64,000 nucleotides of DNA from Xylophilus sp. (lineage in GTDB: Bacteria; Pseudomonadota; Gammaproteobacteria; Burkholderiales; Burkholderiaceae_C): the NCBI GenBank assembly GCA_009914555.1, contig WNDY01000012.1, positions 24,721-88,720 on the forward strand. Reading direction: 5' to 3'. The notes beneath the pieces are model-generated. The model did not search any database. It saw only the letters and a program-made list of their open reading frames with translations, and was not told where the DNA came from. This document shows, piece after piece, positions 1 through 8,948 of the stretch. Both the position numbers and the translations under genes were made by a program. Each line of letters starts with the position of its first letter. Position 1 is the first letter of the stretch.

Positions 1-1
1 C

Positions 2-724
2 GGCATGCGCGCCTCGGCCCTGACCGACGTGGTGCGCGCCTACGTGCCGGCCGAATCGGTCGAGGAGCAGTGGGACATCGCCGGCCTGGAGAAGACGCTG
101 GCCGAGGAGTGGCACCTGGAGGTGCCGCTGACCGCCCAGGTGCAGGGCGCCAGCAGCCTGACCGACGACGACATTCTCGAAGCGGTGGTGCAGGCCGGCA
201 AGGCGCAGTTCGACGCCAAGGTCGCGCTGGTCGGCGGCGAGAACTTCACCCAGTTCGAGCGCGCCGTGCTGCTGCAGAACTTCGACTCCAGCTGGCGCGA
301 CCACCTCGCCGCGCTCGACTACCTGCGCCAGGGCATCCACCTGCGCGGCTACGCGCAGAAGCAGCCCAAGCAGGAATACAAGCGCGAGGCCTTCGAACTG
401 TTCCGCCAGCTCATCGACCGCGTGAAGAACGACGTCACCCGCGTGCTGCTGACGGTGCGCGTGCAGACCGGCGAGCAGGCAGAGGAGGCCGCCCATTCGT
501 ACGAGGAGCGCGCGAGCCACGTCACCAACGTGAGCTACACCGCGCCCACCGAGACCGGCGAGGCCGAGACCACGTGGTCCGGCACGCCGGCGGAGGCCGC
601 GATCGCCGCGGCCGCCGTTGGCGCCGTCCCCGCCCTGCCCGAAGGTGCGCGCGTCGGCCGCAACGATCCGTGCCCCTGCGGCAGCGGCCTGAAGTTCAAG
701 AACTGTCACGGGCGGTTGAACTAG
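2..724 (+). CDS. secA: SecA preprotein translocase ATPase, C-terminal part (5' truncated by window)
   Basis: SecA is the ATP-driven motor that pushes preproteins through SecYEG at the inner membrane. Only about the last 240 residues are inside the window; the frame is open to the left edge. The segment with [20 protein letters not shown] matches the helical scaffold region, followed by a low-complexity Ala/Pro linker and the terminal zinc-binding tail [19 protein letters not shown], with the CxCx8CH arrangement that binds SecB and phospholipid in long SecA proteins. It is followed by argJ on the same strand after 124 bp. The identification is firm; the true start lies outside the window. Confidence 0.97.
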   Translation, partial: GMRASALTDVVRAYVPAESVEEQWDIAGLEKTLAEEWHLEVPLTAQVQGASSLTDDDILEAVVQAGKAQFDAKVALVGGENFTQFERAVLLQNFDSSWRDHLAALDYLRQGIHLRGYAQKQPKQEYKREAFELFRQLIDRVKNDVTRVLLTVRVQTGEQAEEAAHSYEERASHVTNVSYTAPTETGEAETTWSGTPAEAAIAAAAVGAVPALPEGARVGRNDPCPCGSGLKFKNCHGRLN

Positions 725-786
725 GGAAGGGAAAATCAGGGTCTGGCGTCCGAGGACGGAGCCGTGGGACATTCCCTCGCCCCCAG

Positions 787-814
787 CCCCAGCCTTTAGT
801 CCCCAGCCTTTAGT
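787..814. repeat. Tandem duplication of a 14-mer
   Basis: CCCCAGCCTTTAGT occurs twice back to back (787-800, 801-814) in the secA-argJ spacer, within a CCCAGC-rich run. It is a simple perfect tandem duplication with no gene function visible. Confidence 0.85.
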
Positions 815-848
815 AGTTCCCAGCTCCCAGCCTCTTCAGGATCTCTCC

Positions 849-2078
849 ATGCCCGTCAACCTCAGCGCCCCCGACGCCGCCGCGCTGCTGCCGATCGCCG
901 GCGTGCGCATCGGCGTGGCCGAAGCCGGCATCCGCAAGGCCCACCGCAAGGACCTGACCGTCTTCCTGTTCGACGAGGGCACGGCCGTGGCCGGCGTCTT
1001 CACCCGCAACCGCTTCTGCGCCGCGCCGGTGCAGGTCGCGCGCGAGCACCTGGCAGGCGGCGCCGCGATCCGCGGCCTGGTCGTCAACACCGGCAATGCC
1101 AATGCCGGCACCGGCGCCGACGGCTTGGCCCGCGCGCGCGCGATGGCTGCGGCGCTGGCGCGCGGCATCGGCGTCGCGCCCGGGCAGGTGCTGCCGTTCT
1201 CGACCGGCGTGATCATGGAGCCGCTGCCGGTCGACCGCATCGAGGCCGCCCTGCCCGCAGCCATCGCCGACGCGGCCGGCAACCACTGGGCCCGCGCGGC
1301 CGAAGGCATCATGACCACCGACACCGTGCCCAAGGCCGCCAGCGCCAGCGCGCAGGTCGGCGGCGCCACGGTCGCCATCACCGGCATCAGCAAGGGCGCC
1401 GGCATGATCCGCCCGAACATGGCGACCATGCTCGGCTTCCTCGCAACCGACGCGAAGGTCGCTCCGGCGCTGCTGCCGCAGCTCGCGCGCGAGCTGGCCG
1501 AAGGCTCGTTCAACCGCATCACGATCGACGGCGACACCTCGACCAACGATTCGTTCGTCGTCATCGCCACCGACAAGGCGGACAACCCGCAAGTCGAGTC
1601 GCTCGACAGTCCCGAAGGCCAGGCCCTGCGCGACGCGCTGCTCGGCGTGGCCCGCCGGCTGGCCCAGGCCATCGTGCGCGACGGCGAGGGTGCGACCAAG
1701 TTCATCACGGTGCAGGTCGAAGGCGCGAAGACCGCAGCCGAGGCTCGGCAGGTGGCCTATGCGATCGCCCATTCGCCGCTCGTGAAGACCGCGTTCTACG
1801 CGAGCGACCCGAACCTCGGCCGCATCCTCGCAGCCGTCGGCTATGCCGGCATCGACGACCTCGACCAGACCGCCATCGACCTCTACCTCGACGACGTGCA
1901 CGTCGCCGTCCACGGCGGCCGCAATCCCTCGTACCGCGAGGAGGACGGCCAGCGCGTCATGCAGCACAGCGAGATCACCGTGCGCGTGGTGCTCGGCCGC
2001 GGCAGCGCGGCCGACACCGTCTGGACCTGCGACCTGAGCCACGACTACGTGAGCATCAACGCCGATTACCGTTCCTGA
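849..2078 (+). CDS. argJ: Bifunctional ornithine acetyltransferase / N-acetylglutamate synthase
   Basis: ArgJ transfers acetyl from N-acetylornithine to glutamate, and in bifunctional forms also makes N-acetylglutamate from acetyl-CoA, in the cyclic arginine pathway. The 409-residue protein has the expected length. The autocleavage motif RPNMATM is present near residues 188-194, with Thr193 as the expected nucleophile after self-processing into alpha and beta chains. The ATG at 849 precedes MPVNLSAPD. It lies between secA and an AAA ATPase gene on the same strand, an order I know from Comamonadaceae. Whether it is mono- or bifunctional cannot be told from sequence alone. Confidence 0.96.
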   Translation: MPVNLSAPDAAALLPIAGVRIGVAEAGIRKAHRKDLTVFLFDEGTAVAGVFTRNRFCAAPVQVAREHLAGGAAIRGLVVNTGNANAGTGADGLARARAMAAALARGIGVAPGQVLPFSTGVIMEPLPVDRIEAALPAAIADAAGNHWARAAEGIMTTDTVPKAASASAQVGGATVAITGISKGAGMIRPNMATMLGFLATDAKVAPALLPQLARELAEGSFNRITIDGDTSTNDSFVVIATDKADNPQVESLDSPEGQALRDALLGVARRLAQAIVRDGEGATKFITVQVEGAKTAAEARQVAYAIAHSPLVKTAFYASDPNLGRILAAVGYAGIDDLDQTAIDLYLDDVHVAVHGGRNPSYREEDGQRVMQHSEITVRVVLGRGSAADTVWTCDLSHDYVSINADYRS

Positions 2079-2085
2079 AAGCCAA

Positions 2086-2137
2086 GGGGTATAGACCGCA
2101 GGCCCTTGTGAGACGGGCATGCTGACCGTATATCCCC
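2086..2137. repeat. Intergenic repeat family copy (GGGGTATA...TATATCCCC)
   Basis: This 52-bp element lies between the argJ stop (2078) and the next gene's start (2162). The left end is GGGGTATA and the right end TATATCCCC, an imperfect terminal inverted repeat. Copies with related ends occur elsewhere in the window. Confidence 0.55.
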
Positions 2138-2161
2138 TGGTGTATAGAAAAAAGCGCAGCC

Positions 2162-3034
2162 ATGAATCCGACATTCGAACACCTGCTCGCGCGCGCCGAG
2201 CAGCTCATCACCCGCATCGAGGCCGTGCTGCCGCAGCCGCTGGCCGCACCCGACTGGGACGCGGTCGCCTGGCGCTACCGCAAGCGCGGCGGCCGCCAGG
2301 GCGTATGGGAGGCGGTGCGCCACCTCTCGGTCATGCGCCTGGACGACCTCCAGGAAATCGACGGCCAGAAGGAGAAGATCCGCCGCAACACCGAGCAGTT
2401 CGTCGACGGCAAGCCGGCCAACAACGTGCTGTTGACCGGTGCGCGCGGCACCGGCAAGTCCTCGTTGATCAAGGCCTGCCTCAACGCCTACGCGCCGCGT
2501 GGCCTGCGCCTGATCGAAGTCGACAAGGGCGACCTGACCGACCTGCCCGACATCGTGGAACTGGTCAGCACGCGGCCCGAGAAGTTCGTCGTCTTCTGCG
2601 ACGACCTGAGCTTCGAGGACGGCGAGCCGGGCTACAAGGCGCTCAAGTCCATCCTCGACGGCTCGGTGGCCGCGGCCACGCCCAACGTGCTGATCTACGC
2701 CACGAGCAACCGGCGCCACCTGCTGCCCGAGCACATGAAGGACAACCTCACCTACACGCGCGGCGAGGACGGCGAGATCCATCCGGGCGAGGTGGTGGAG
2801 GAGAAGATCTCGCTGTCCGAGCGCTTCGGCCTCTGGGTGAGCTTCTACCCGTTCAGCCAGGAGGAGTACCTGACCATCGCCGGCCAGTGGCTCTCCTCGT
2901 TCGGCCTGAACGCGGAGCAGATCGCCGCGGCCCGTGCCGAGGCGCTGGTCTGGGCGCTGGAGCGCGGCTCGCGCAGCGGCCGCGTCGCCTACCAGTTCGC
3001 CCGGGACTATGCCGGCAGGCACGGTCATGGGTGA
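2162..3034 (+). CDS. AAA ATPase, DUF815 family
   Basis: A 290-residue P-loop ATPase of the DUF815 family. Walker A is GARGTGKS (about residues 93-100) and the Walker B-like stretch is FVVFCDDLSFE (about 142-152). The arginine-rich NRRHLLPEHM segment resembles sensor 1. There is no signal peptide or membrane segment, so it is cytoplasmic. Its role is not established; family members have DnaA/DnaC-like AAA folds. It overlaps the downstream nudix gene by 8 bp, so the two are probably translated together. The intergenic repeat at 2086-2137 sits just upstream. Confidence 0.9.
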   Translation: MNPTFEHLLARAEQLITRIEAVLPQPLAAPDWDAVAWRYRKRGGRQGVWEAVRHLSVMRLDDLQEIDGQKEKIRRNTEQFVDGKPANNVLLTGARGTGKSSLIKACLNAYAPRGLRLIEVDKGDLTDLPDIVELVSTRPEKFVVFCDDLSFEDGEPGYKALKSILDGSVAAATPNVLIYATSNRRHLLPEHMKDNLTYTRGEDGEIHPGEVVEEKISLSERFGLWVSFYPFSQEEYLTIAGQWLSSFGLNAEQIAAARAEALVWALERGSRSGRVAYQFARDYAGRHGHG

Positions 3035-3455
3035 GCCGCGCAAGCACACCGAGGTCGCCGTCGGCGTGCTGATCGGCCCCGACGGCGCGCTGCTGCTGAC
3101 CTCGCGCCCCGAGGGCAAGCCCTACGCCGGCTACTGGGAATTCCCGGGCGGCAAGCTCGAAGCCGGCGAGACGGTCGAGCAGGCGCTGCGCCGCGGGCTC
3201 GAGGAGGAGCTCGGCATCGTCATCGGCACGGCCCATGCCTGGAAGGTGACCGAGCACGACTACCCGCATGCGCTGGTGCGGCTGCACTGGTGCAAGGTGT
3301 TCGACTGGCGCGGCGGGTTCGAGATGCGCGAGGGCCAGTCCATGGCCTGGCAGCGGCTGCCGCTCGACGTGCATCCGGTGCTGCCGGGCGCCTTCCCGGT
3401 GCTCGCGTGGCTGGCCGGCGAGACGGGCTTCGCGGGGCCGACGCACCGCGCCTGA
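3027..3455 (+). CDS. Nudix hydrolase, MutT-like, with altered nudix box
   Basis: A 142-residue protein resembling MutT, which hydrolyses oxidised dNTPs. I chose the ATG at 3027 (MGEPRKHTEVAVGVLIG) because it overlaps the ATPase stop, giving normal MutT length. The nudix box runs from about residue 42 to 64 (GKLEAGETVEQALRRGLEEE then LGI). The canonical Arg-Glu pair is Arg56-Gly57 here, so one family metal-ligand glutamate is missing while Glu60 and Glu61 remain. The YWEFPGGKLE approach to the box is typical. It may still be active, have altered specificity, or be impaired. Confidence 0.88.
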   Translation: MGEPRKHTEVAVGVLIGPDGALLLTSRPEGKPYAGYWEFPGGKLEAGETVEQALRRGLEEELGIVIGTAHAWKVTEHDYPHALVRLHWCKVFDWRGGFEMREGQSMAWQRLPLDVHPVLPGAFPVLAWLAGETGFAGPTHRA

Positions 3456-3471
3456 GCCGCCGCGGCGGCCG

Positions 3472-4212
3472 TCAGGCGTTGATGCCGCCGTCCACGTCGA
3501 TCACCGCGCCGGTGATGTTGCGCCCGCCGTCGCCTGCCAGGTGCACCACGGTCGCGGCGATGTCCTCGGGCCGGCCGTAGTCCGGCAGGGCCAGCGCGGC
3601 ACGCAGGCCGGCCGCGCGCGGGCCGTCGGCCGGGTTCATGTCGGTATCGGTCGGCCCCGGCTGCACGAGGTTGACGGTAATGCGCCGCGGCCCGAGGTCG
3701 CGTGCCACGCCCTTGGTCAGCCCCGCGAGCGCGGCCTTGCTCGCCGTGTAGAGGCTGATGCCGGGACGGCTGGCCCGCGTCGCGAGGCAGCTGCCGATCG
3801 AGACGATGCGTCCGCCGTCGGGCAGGTGCTTGAGCGCCTGCACGATCGCCGCGAACACCGCGCGCAGGTTGACCGACAGCGTGCGGTCGTAGTCGTCGCG
3901 CGTGAGCTGGTCGATGGTGCCGGCTTCGAGGATGCCGGCGTTGTTCACGAGGATGTCGAGCCGGCCGAACTCCGCCGCCGCGCGGTCCACCGCCGCGGCC
4001 ACCTGCGCGGCATCGGCCGCGTCGGCGGCGATCGCGATCGCGCGCCGGCCCTGCGCGCGGATGCCGGCGGCCACGGCCTCGGCCCGGTCCTTCGAATGCG
4101 CATAGGTCAGCGCGACGTCCGCGCCCTGCGCGGCCAGTGCGCGCGCGATGGCCGCGCCGATGCCGCGGCTGCCGCCGGTGACGAAGGCGGCCTGGCCTGC
4201 CAGTGAACTCAT
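3472..4212 (-). CDS. Short-chain dehydrogenase/reductase (3-oxoacyl-ACP reductase-like)
   Basis: A 246-residue classical SDR. The cofactor motif TGGSRGIG is at residues 12-19, NNAG at 90-93, and the catalytic set is Ser141, Tyr155, Lys159 (YTASK). The start at 4212 (MSSLAGQ) follows a GAGGAG ribosome-binding site; upstream in-frame codons cross the operator region and are unlikely to be translated. It is divergent from a TetR gene with twin operator-like sequences between them, the usual layout of a TetR-controlled oxidoreductase. The substrate is unknown. The C-terminus (ITGAVIDVDGGINA) is complete. Confidence 0.92.
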   Translation of the reverse strand: MSSLAGQAAFVTGGSRGIGAAIARALAAQGADVALTYAHSKDRAEAVAAGIRAQGRRAIAIAADAADAAQVAAAVDRAAAEFGRLDILVNNAGILEAGTIDQLTRDDYDRTLSVNLRAVFAAIVQALKHLPDGGRIVSIGSCLATRASRPGISLYTASKAALAGLTKGVARDLGPRRITVNLVQPGPTDTDMNPADGPRAAGLRAALALPDYGRPEDIAATVVHLAGDGGRNITGAVIDVDGGINA

Positions 4213-4250
4213 GTCGGGACTCCTCGGAAGTGGTTGGGAATGGGAAGGCG

Positions 4251-4323
4251 ATATCTGTACCGATCGATATGAATGTAGACGGCCCGCCCTGGAGCTGTCA
4301 ACGACTTGTGTACCGATTAGTAT
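4251..4323. promoter_or_regulatory. Twin operator-like repeats between SDR and TetR genes
   Basis: TGTACCGATCGATAT (4256-4270) and TGTACCGATTAGTAT (4309-4323) match at 12 of 15 positions. Each contains a near-palindrome TACCGATnnnTA. Their starts are 53 bp apart, about five helical turns, one toward each divergent gene. They are inferred binding sites of the adjacent TetR protein. Confidence 0.6.
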
Positions 4324-4351
4324 TGATCCTTTGCAACGCAAGGAGACCCGC

Positions 4352-4975
4352 ATGGCGCAGATGGGCCGTCCCCGCAGCTTCGACCGCGACGCGGCGGTGC
4401 AGCAGGCGATGCACCTGTTCTGGGAGCATGGCTACGCATCCACCTCGCTCGCGATGCTCAAGGAGCGCATCGGCATCGGCGCGCCGAGCTTCTATGCCGC
4501 CTTCGGCTCCAAGGAGGCGCTGTTCGGGGAGGTGGTGGAGCGCTACGCCGCCACCCACGGGCAGGTCCATGACTGCCTCTGGGACGACGCGCTCGCGCCG
4601 CGCGCGGCCGTCGAGCAGGCGCTGCGCGCGTCAGCCCGCATGCAGACCGGCCGCGGCCATCCGCGGGGCTGCCTGCTCGTGCTGTCGGCCGGTGCCTGCG
4701 CGCCCGAGCATGCGCCGGTGCAGGCGTTGCTGGCGCACCGGCGGGCGCGTACGCGCGAGGGATTCGAGCGCTGCGTGCGGCGCGCGGTGGCGGCCGGCGG
4801 GCTACCGGACGGCACCGACGCGCCGGCCTTCGCCGCGCTGTTCCACAGCTTCCTGTTCGGCCTGTCGGTGCAGGCCCGCGACGGCGTGCCCGGCCGCGTG
4901 CTCGACGCGGCCGTCACCGAGGTCATGCGCCACTGGGATGCGCATGCCGCGGCCGTGCAGCCGGGCGCGTCATGA
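4352..4975 (+). CDS. TetR/AcrR family transcriptional regulator
   Basis: A 207-residue TetR-type repressor. The N-terminal helix-turn-helix spans about residues 10-57 ([20 protein letters not shown] through [13 protein letters not shown]), and the rest is the variable ligand-binding helical domain. The ATG at 4352 follows AAGGAG (4339-4344). It is divergent from the SDR gene and probably represses it and itself through the twin repeats at 4256 and 4309. The 3' end overlaps the convergent yacG gene by 6 bp. With the SDR gene it interrupts an otherwise familiar core order, suggesting a later insertion. Confidence 0.93.
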   Translation: MAQMGRPRSFDRDAAVQQAMHLFWEHGYASTSLAMLKERIGIGAPSFYAAFGSKEALFGEVVERYAATHGQVHDCLWDDALAPRAAVEQALRASARMQTGRGHPRGCLLVLSAGACAPEHAPVQALLAHRRARTREGFERCVRRAVAAGGLPDGTDAPAFAALFHSFLFGLSVQARDGVPGRVLDAAVTEVMRHWDAHAAAVQPGAS

Positions 4976-5179
4976 CTCCTGCGTGCGCGGGTCGCCGTAG
5001 GGCGCGTCGTCGGGCGGTGCCTCGGTCGGCATCCTGAACTCCTCGCTGGCCCAGGCGCCGAGGTCGATCTGCCTGCAGCGCTCGCTGCAGAACGGGCGCC
5101 AGCGGTTCTCGGGCGCATAGAGGCTCGGGCCGCCGCAGGTGGGGCAGACGACGGTGCGGACCGGGGTAGCGGTTGTCAT
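4970..5179 (-). CDS. yacG: DNA gyrase inhibitor YacG
   Basis: A 69-residue zinc protein; YacG binds GyrB and blocks gyrase from DNA. The four zinc-ligand cysteines are visible: Cys12 and Cys15 (CPTC) and Cys31 and Cys35 (CSERC), followed by the family signature [16 protein letters not shown]. The start at 5179 overlaps the zapD stop by 4 bp, so translation is likely coupled. The gene ends head-on inside the TetR gene end. The order zapD-yacG is common in beta-proteobacteria. Confidence 0.95.
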   Translation of the reverse strand: MTTATPVRTVVCPTCGGPSLYAPENRWRPFCSERCRQIDLGAWASEEFRMPTEAPPDDAPYGDPRTQES

Positions 5180-5934
5180 GCGCAGAGCGTCAGTTCGAAC
5201 GCGGCGTCGCGGTCGGCGGCGAGGTGCAGCCGGCCGTCCTCGTCCTGCTGCATCAGCCGCACCGAGACGATCAGGCGGTTGCCGCTGATCTCCGGCACCA
5301 GGTTCAGGCGCGGATCGATGCGCAGGCGCAGCAGCTGGAAGGTGCGGCCCGCCGGCAGGCTCTGCTGGAACTGGCCGCGCTCGGCCATCACCTTTTGCGC
5401 CAGGCCCGAGTCGCGCAGCATCTTGAGCAGCTGGTAGATCGACTCGGCCAGCGGCGCGAGCGTGGAGGCCCAGTCCTCCAGCGCGCGCTGGCGCACCTTG
5501 GGCGGGCGGTGCTGCCAGGCCGCGTAGGCCGGCAGGTCGAAGCCGCAGGTGCCGCCGGGGATGCTCGCGCGGCTGCGGATGCTCATGAGCCATTCGTTCT
5601 CGGCCAGCGCCTGGCCGGCCTTGCCGGGCAGCGCGTTGAGCGCGGCGAAGCAGTGGTCGAGCTGGGCAATCACGCTGTCGAGCACGCCCTCGGCGATCGA
5701 CGGGTTGCCGCGGTAGCTGTCGAGCAGGTGCTTCTGCTTCTCCAGGTCCTTCATCACGTCGGACTTGAGGTCGGCGCGCGCGGCCACGTCCATCACCTCG
5801 AAGATGGTGGTCAGCGCGAAATGGTGGTCGAGCGGATGCTCGCGCGAGATCAGCTCGCCGAGCCGGCGGAACAGATGCTCCAGCCGCAGGTAGGTACGGA
5901 TGCGCTCGTTGAAGGGGTATTCGTACAGGAGCAC
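5176..5934 (-). CDS. zapD: Cell division protein ZapD
   Basis: A 252-residue cytoplasmic protein; ZapD crosslinks FtsZ filaments at the division ring. It opens with [22 protein letters not shown], the characteristic family N-terminus, and has the expected length. There is no signal peptide. It lies downstream of coaE on the same strand (79 bp gap) and overlaps yacG by 4 bp, giving a coaE-zapD-yacG run. Confidence 0.96.
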   Translation of the reverse strand: MLLYEYPFNERIRTYLRLEHLFRRLGELISREHPLDHHFALTTIFEVMDVAARADLKSDVMKDLEKQKHLLDSYRGNPSIAEGVLDSVIAQLDHCFAALNALPGKAGQALAENEWLMSIRSRASIPGGTCGFDLPAYAAWQHRPPKVRQRALEDWASTLAPLAESIYQLLKMLRDSGLAQKVMAERGQFQQSLPAGRTFQLLRLRIDPRLNLVPEISGNRLIVSVRLMQQDEDGRLHLAADRDAAFELTLCA

Positions 5935-6013
5935 GCGGCGGGTTTCCTCGTCGGCCGAATCGGTGTGAAGGTGGTGGCTTCCATGGACGCAGGGCCTGCA
6001 ACGGAAAAACGCA

Positions 6014-6667
6014 TCATAGTGGCTCGGCAGGCCCTGTCACCCCTGCGTCACCGCTTGAAACCGCCGGGAGGCCGAGCCAGCCTGCCAGCGCATGCACCTG
6101 GGCACGCAGCGCCTCGGGCGGTATGCCGTCGTTGAACAGCACCGCATCGGCCGCCGCGAGCCGCTGGGCGCGGCTGGCCTGCGAGGCGATGATTCCTTCG
6201 ACCGTTCCGCGCGCCAGGCCGTTGCGCGCCATCACGCGGGCGATCTGGGTCTCGATGCTGCAATCGACCACGAGGAGGCGGTCGAACTGCGCGATGCGGC
6301 GGCCGCTCTCGACCAGCAGCGGGATGTCGAACACCAGCAGCGGCGCGCCGGCGGCCTCGGCCGCGCGGGCCTGGGCTTCGGACGCCTGCTGCACCAGCGG
6401 GTGAATGATCGCCTCCAGCCGGCCGCGCGCCGTCGGGTCGGAGAAGGCCAGGGTGCGCATGCGGGCCCGGTGCATCGCACCGGCCGCGTCGATGAAGTCA
6501 GGTCCGAAGGTATCGCGGATCGGACCGATCGCTGCGCCGCCCGCCGCGGTCACGCTGCGCGACACGGCATCGGAATCAATCAAAACCCCCCTCAGTTCCA
6601 TCAGGAAGCGACCAACCAACGATTTGCCGCTGCCGATACCCCCCGTCAGCCCCAGATGCAGTGCCAC
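6014..6667 (-). CDS. coaE: Dephospho-CoA kinase
   Basis: CoaE phosphorylates dephospho-CoA, the last step of coenzyme A synthesis. The 217-residue protein starts with a GTG at 6667 (reads MALHLGLTGG once initiated), placing the P-loop GGIGSGKS at residues 9-16, as in the family. GVLIDSDAVSR and the C-terminal HALAGWLG region fit. No in-frame ATG gives a better start. It begins 7 bp after the pilD stop, consistent with one transcript. Pairing with pilD/pilC/pilB is the classical arrangement. Confidence 0.95.
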   Translation of the reverse strand: MALHLGLTGGIGSGKSLVGRFLMELRGVLIDSDAVSRSVTAAGGAAIGPIRDTFGPDFIDAAGAMHRARMRTLAFSDPTARGRLEAIIHPLVQQASEAQARAAEAAGAPLLVFDIPLLVESGRRIAQFDRLLVVDCSIETQIARVMARNGLARGTVEGIIASQASRAQRLAAADAVLFNDGIPPEALRAQVHALAGWLGLPAVSSGDAGVTGPAEPL

Positions 6668-6674
6668 GGCCGGC

Positions 6675-7616
6675 TCACCCTGCGAAGAACGGGAAGGCGA
6701 ACGGCGCCAGCGCGCGCACCTCGGCCGGTCCCACCGCGAGGCAGACCAGCCCGGCGCCGGCCAGGAAGGGGCCGAACGCGATCGGGATGTCCTTGTGCGC
6801 CAGCCGCCCGGCCAGCAGCAGCCCGCCGCCGAGCACCGCGCCCACGAGCGAGGACACCAGCACGATGGCCAGCAGGTACTCCGCGCCGAACCACGCGCCG
6901 AGCGCGGCCAGCAGCTTGAAGTCGCCGTAGCCCATGCCTTCCTTGCCGGTCGCGAGCCGGTAGAGGTGGTAGACCGACCACAGCGCCAGGTAGCCCAGCG
7001 CCGCACCCCAGACGGCCGAGGCCAGCGGCACGCCGCTCCAGCCGATGGCCGCAGCCAGCAGGCCAAGCCAGAGCAGCGGGTAGTTGAGGTCGTCGGGCAG
7101 CAGCTGGGTGTCAAGGTCGATTGCGAACTGCACGACCAGTATGCTCGCGAAACCCGCCCAGGCTACGCCCTGCAGGCTGATACCCCACCTCCAGGCGCAC
7201 AGCGCGAACAGCGCGCCGGTGGCCAGCTCGACCAGCGGATAGCGCAGGCCGATCGGTGCGCGGCAGGCGCTGCAGCGCCCGCGCAGGAAGACATAGCTCA
7301 GCACCGGCAGGTTCTCGTACCATCGGATGCCGTGGCCGCAACGGCCGCAGCGCGAGCGCGGGCGAGCCAGCGAATAGGGCCCCAGCGTCTGCGCGTCGCT
7401 GGCGAGCTGGACGTGGGCCGCTTCCAGCAGCGCCGGCGCCGGGCGGCCGAACACGCGCTGGTAGGACGCGGCGTCGCCCAGCGTCTCGCCGGCCGACAGC
7501 CACCAGCTGCGCTCCAGCATGCGCGGAAGGCGGTGGATCACCACGTTGAGGAAGCTGCCGACCAGCAGGCCGAAGAGGCCGGCGATCACGGCATCGGCCG
7601 TCGGGGAAAGAATCAT
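6675..7616 (-). CDS. pilD: Prepilin peptidase / N-methyltransferase PilD
   Basis: An inner-membrane aspartyl protease (313 residues) that cleaves type IV prepilin leaders and methylates the new N-terminus. It has the cytoplasmic four-cysteine motif CGRC...CSAC (about residues 100-128), the active-site segment GMGYGDFKLLAALG, and multiple membrane helices. The N-terminus (LFGLLVGSFLNVVIHRLP) is the family signature. It follows pilC by 45 bp and precedes coaE by 7 bp. Confidence 0.96.
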   Translation of the reverse strand: MILSPTADAVIAGLFGLLVGSFLNVVIHRLPRMLERSWWLSAGETLGDAASYQRVFGRPAPALLEAAHVQLASDAQTLGPYSLARPRSRCGRCGHGIRWYENLPVLSYVFLRGRCSACRAPIGLRYPLVELATGALFALCAWRWGISLQGVAWAGFASILVVQFAIDLDTQLLPDDLNYPLLWLGLLAAAIGWSGVPLASAVWGAALGYLALWSVYHLYRLATGKEGMGYGDFKLLAALGAWFGAEYLLAIVLVSSLVGAVLGGGLLLAGRLAHKDIPIAFGPFLAGAGLVCLAVGPAEVRALAPFAFPFFAG

Positions 7617-7661
7617 GCGAAAAAAAGTGCGTGCATGGAGGCGCCCGGGGCACCGTGGGAC

Positions 7662-8885
7662 TCAGACGACCTGCCCGAGCTTGAAGATGGGCAGGTACAT
7701 CGAGACGACGATGCCGCCGATCAGCACGCCGAGCACGACGATGATGATTGGCTCCATGAGGCTGGAGAGGCCGGCCACCATGTCGTCGACCTCGGACTCG
7801 TAGAACTCGGCAGCCTTGCCGAGCATGTGGTCGATGGACCCGGACTCCTCGCCGATCGCGCACATCTGCAGCACCATCGACGGGAACACGTTGGCATTGG
7901 TCATCGCGGCCGTGAGGCTCACGCCGGTGGAGACCTCCTGCTGGATCTTCCCGGTCGCGTTGGCGAAGACCGAGTTGCCCGAGGCGCCGCCGACCGAGTC
8001 GAGCGCCTCCACCAGCGGCACGCCGGCGGCGAACATGGTGGACAGGGTGCGGGTCCAGCGGGCGATGCAGGACTGCTCGACCAGCGTGCCGAAGATCGGC
8101 ATCTTCAGCAGCGCACGGTCCATGAAGGCCTGCATGCGCTCGTTGCGCTTCCAGGCCTGGAAGAAGAAGTACAGGCCGCCGCCGATGGCGCCGAAGATCA
8201 GCCACCACCACTGCACGAACACCTCGCTGATGGCGATCACGACCAGCGTGGGCGCCGGCAGGTCGGCGCCGAAGGACGAGAACACCTCCTTGAACGCCGG
8301 GATCACGAAGATCATGATCACCGCGACCACGACGAAGGCGACGACGACCACCGAGATCGGGTACATCAGCGCCGACTTGATCTTCGATTTGATCGCCTCG
8401 GTCTTCTCCATGTAGAGCGCCAGGCGGTCGAGCAGCGCGTCAAGGATACCGGCGGCCTCGCCGGCCTCGACCAGGTTGCAGTACAGCGCATCGAAGTACA
8501 GCGGATGCTTGCGGAAGGCCGCGTTGAGCGAGGTGCCGGTCTCCACGTCGGTGCGGATGTCGTTGAGCAGCCGGGTCACGCTCGGATTCGAATTGCCGCG
8601 GCCCACGATGTCGAAGGCCTGCAGCAGCGGCACGCCGGCCTTCATCATCGTCGCGAGCTGGCGGGTGAAGAGTGCGATGTCCTTGGGCGTGATCCTCTTG
8701 CCGCCCGAGGTCTTGCGCTTCCTGATCCTGGTCGGGAACACGCCCTGGCGGCGCAGCGTGGCCTGGACCTGGTTCTCGCCGCCGGCGCGGATCTCGCCGC
8801 GCACCGGTTTGCCGTTGCGGTCGCGGCCCTCCCATTCGAAGACGAACTCCTTGACGCCCTTCGATGCTGCTGCGGCAGTGGCCAT
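7662..8885 (-). CDS. pilC: Type IV pilus inner-membrane platform protein PilC
   Basis: A 407-residue platform protein that couples the PilB/PilT ATPases to pilus polymerisation. It carries two T2SSF domains, the first near residues 72-195 (FTRQLATMMKAGVPLLQAFD) and the second near 275-397 (RWTRTLSTMFAAGVPLVEALD), and three membrane helices, around residues 180-205, 220-245 and 380-400. It lies between pilB and pilD on the same strand. Type IV pilus rather than type II secretion is inferred from the order. Confidence 0.96.
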   Translation of the reverse strand: MATAAAASKGVKEFVFEWEGRDRNGKPVRGEIRAGGENQVQATLRRQGVFPTRIRKRKTSGGKRITPKDIALFTRQLATMMKAGVPLLQAFDIVGRGNSNPSVTRLLNDIRTDVETGTSLNAAFRKHPLYFDALYCNLVEAGEAAGILDALLDRLALYMEKTEAIKSKIKSALMYPISVVVVAFVVVAVIMIFVIPAFKEVFSSFGADLPAPTLVVIAISEVFVQWWWLIFGAIGGGLYFFFQAWKRNERMQAFMDRALLKMPIFGTLVEQSCIARWTRTLSTMFAAGVPLVEALDSVGGASGNSVFANATGKIQQEVSTGVSLTAAMTNANVFPSMVLQMCAIGEESGSIDHMLGKAAEFYESEVDDMVAGLSSLMEPIIIVVLGVLIGGIVVSMYLPIFKLGQVV

Positions 8886-8948
8886 GCTGGTTGTCCCTCG
8901 GGTGTTGGTGCGTGATGCGTGCCGGGCGATTCTGGCAGGCCCGGGCGG

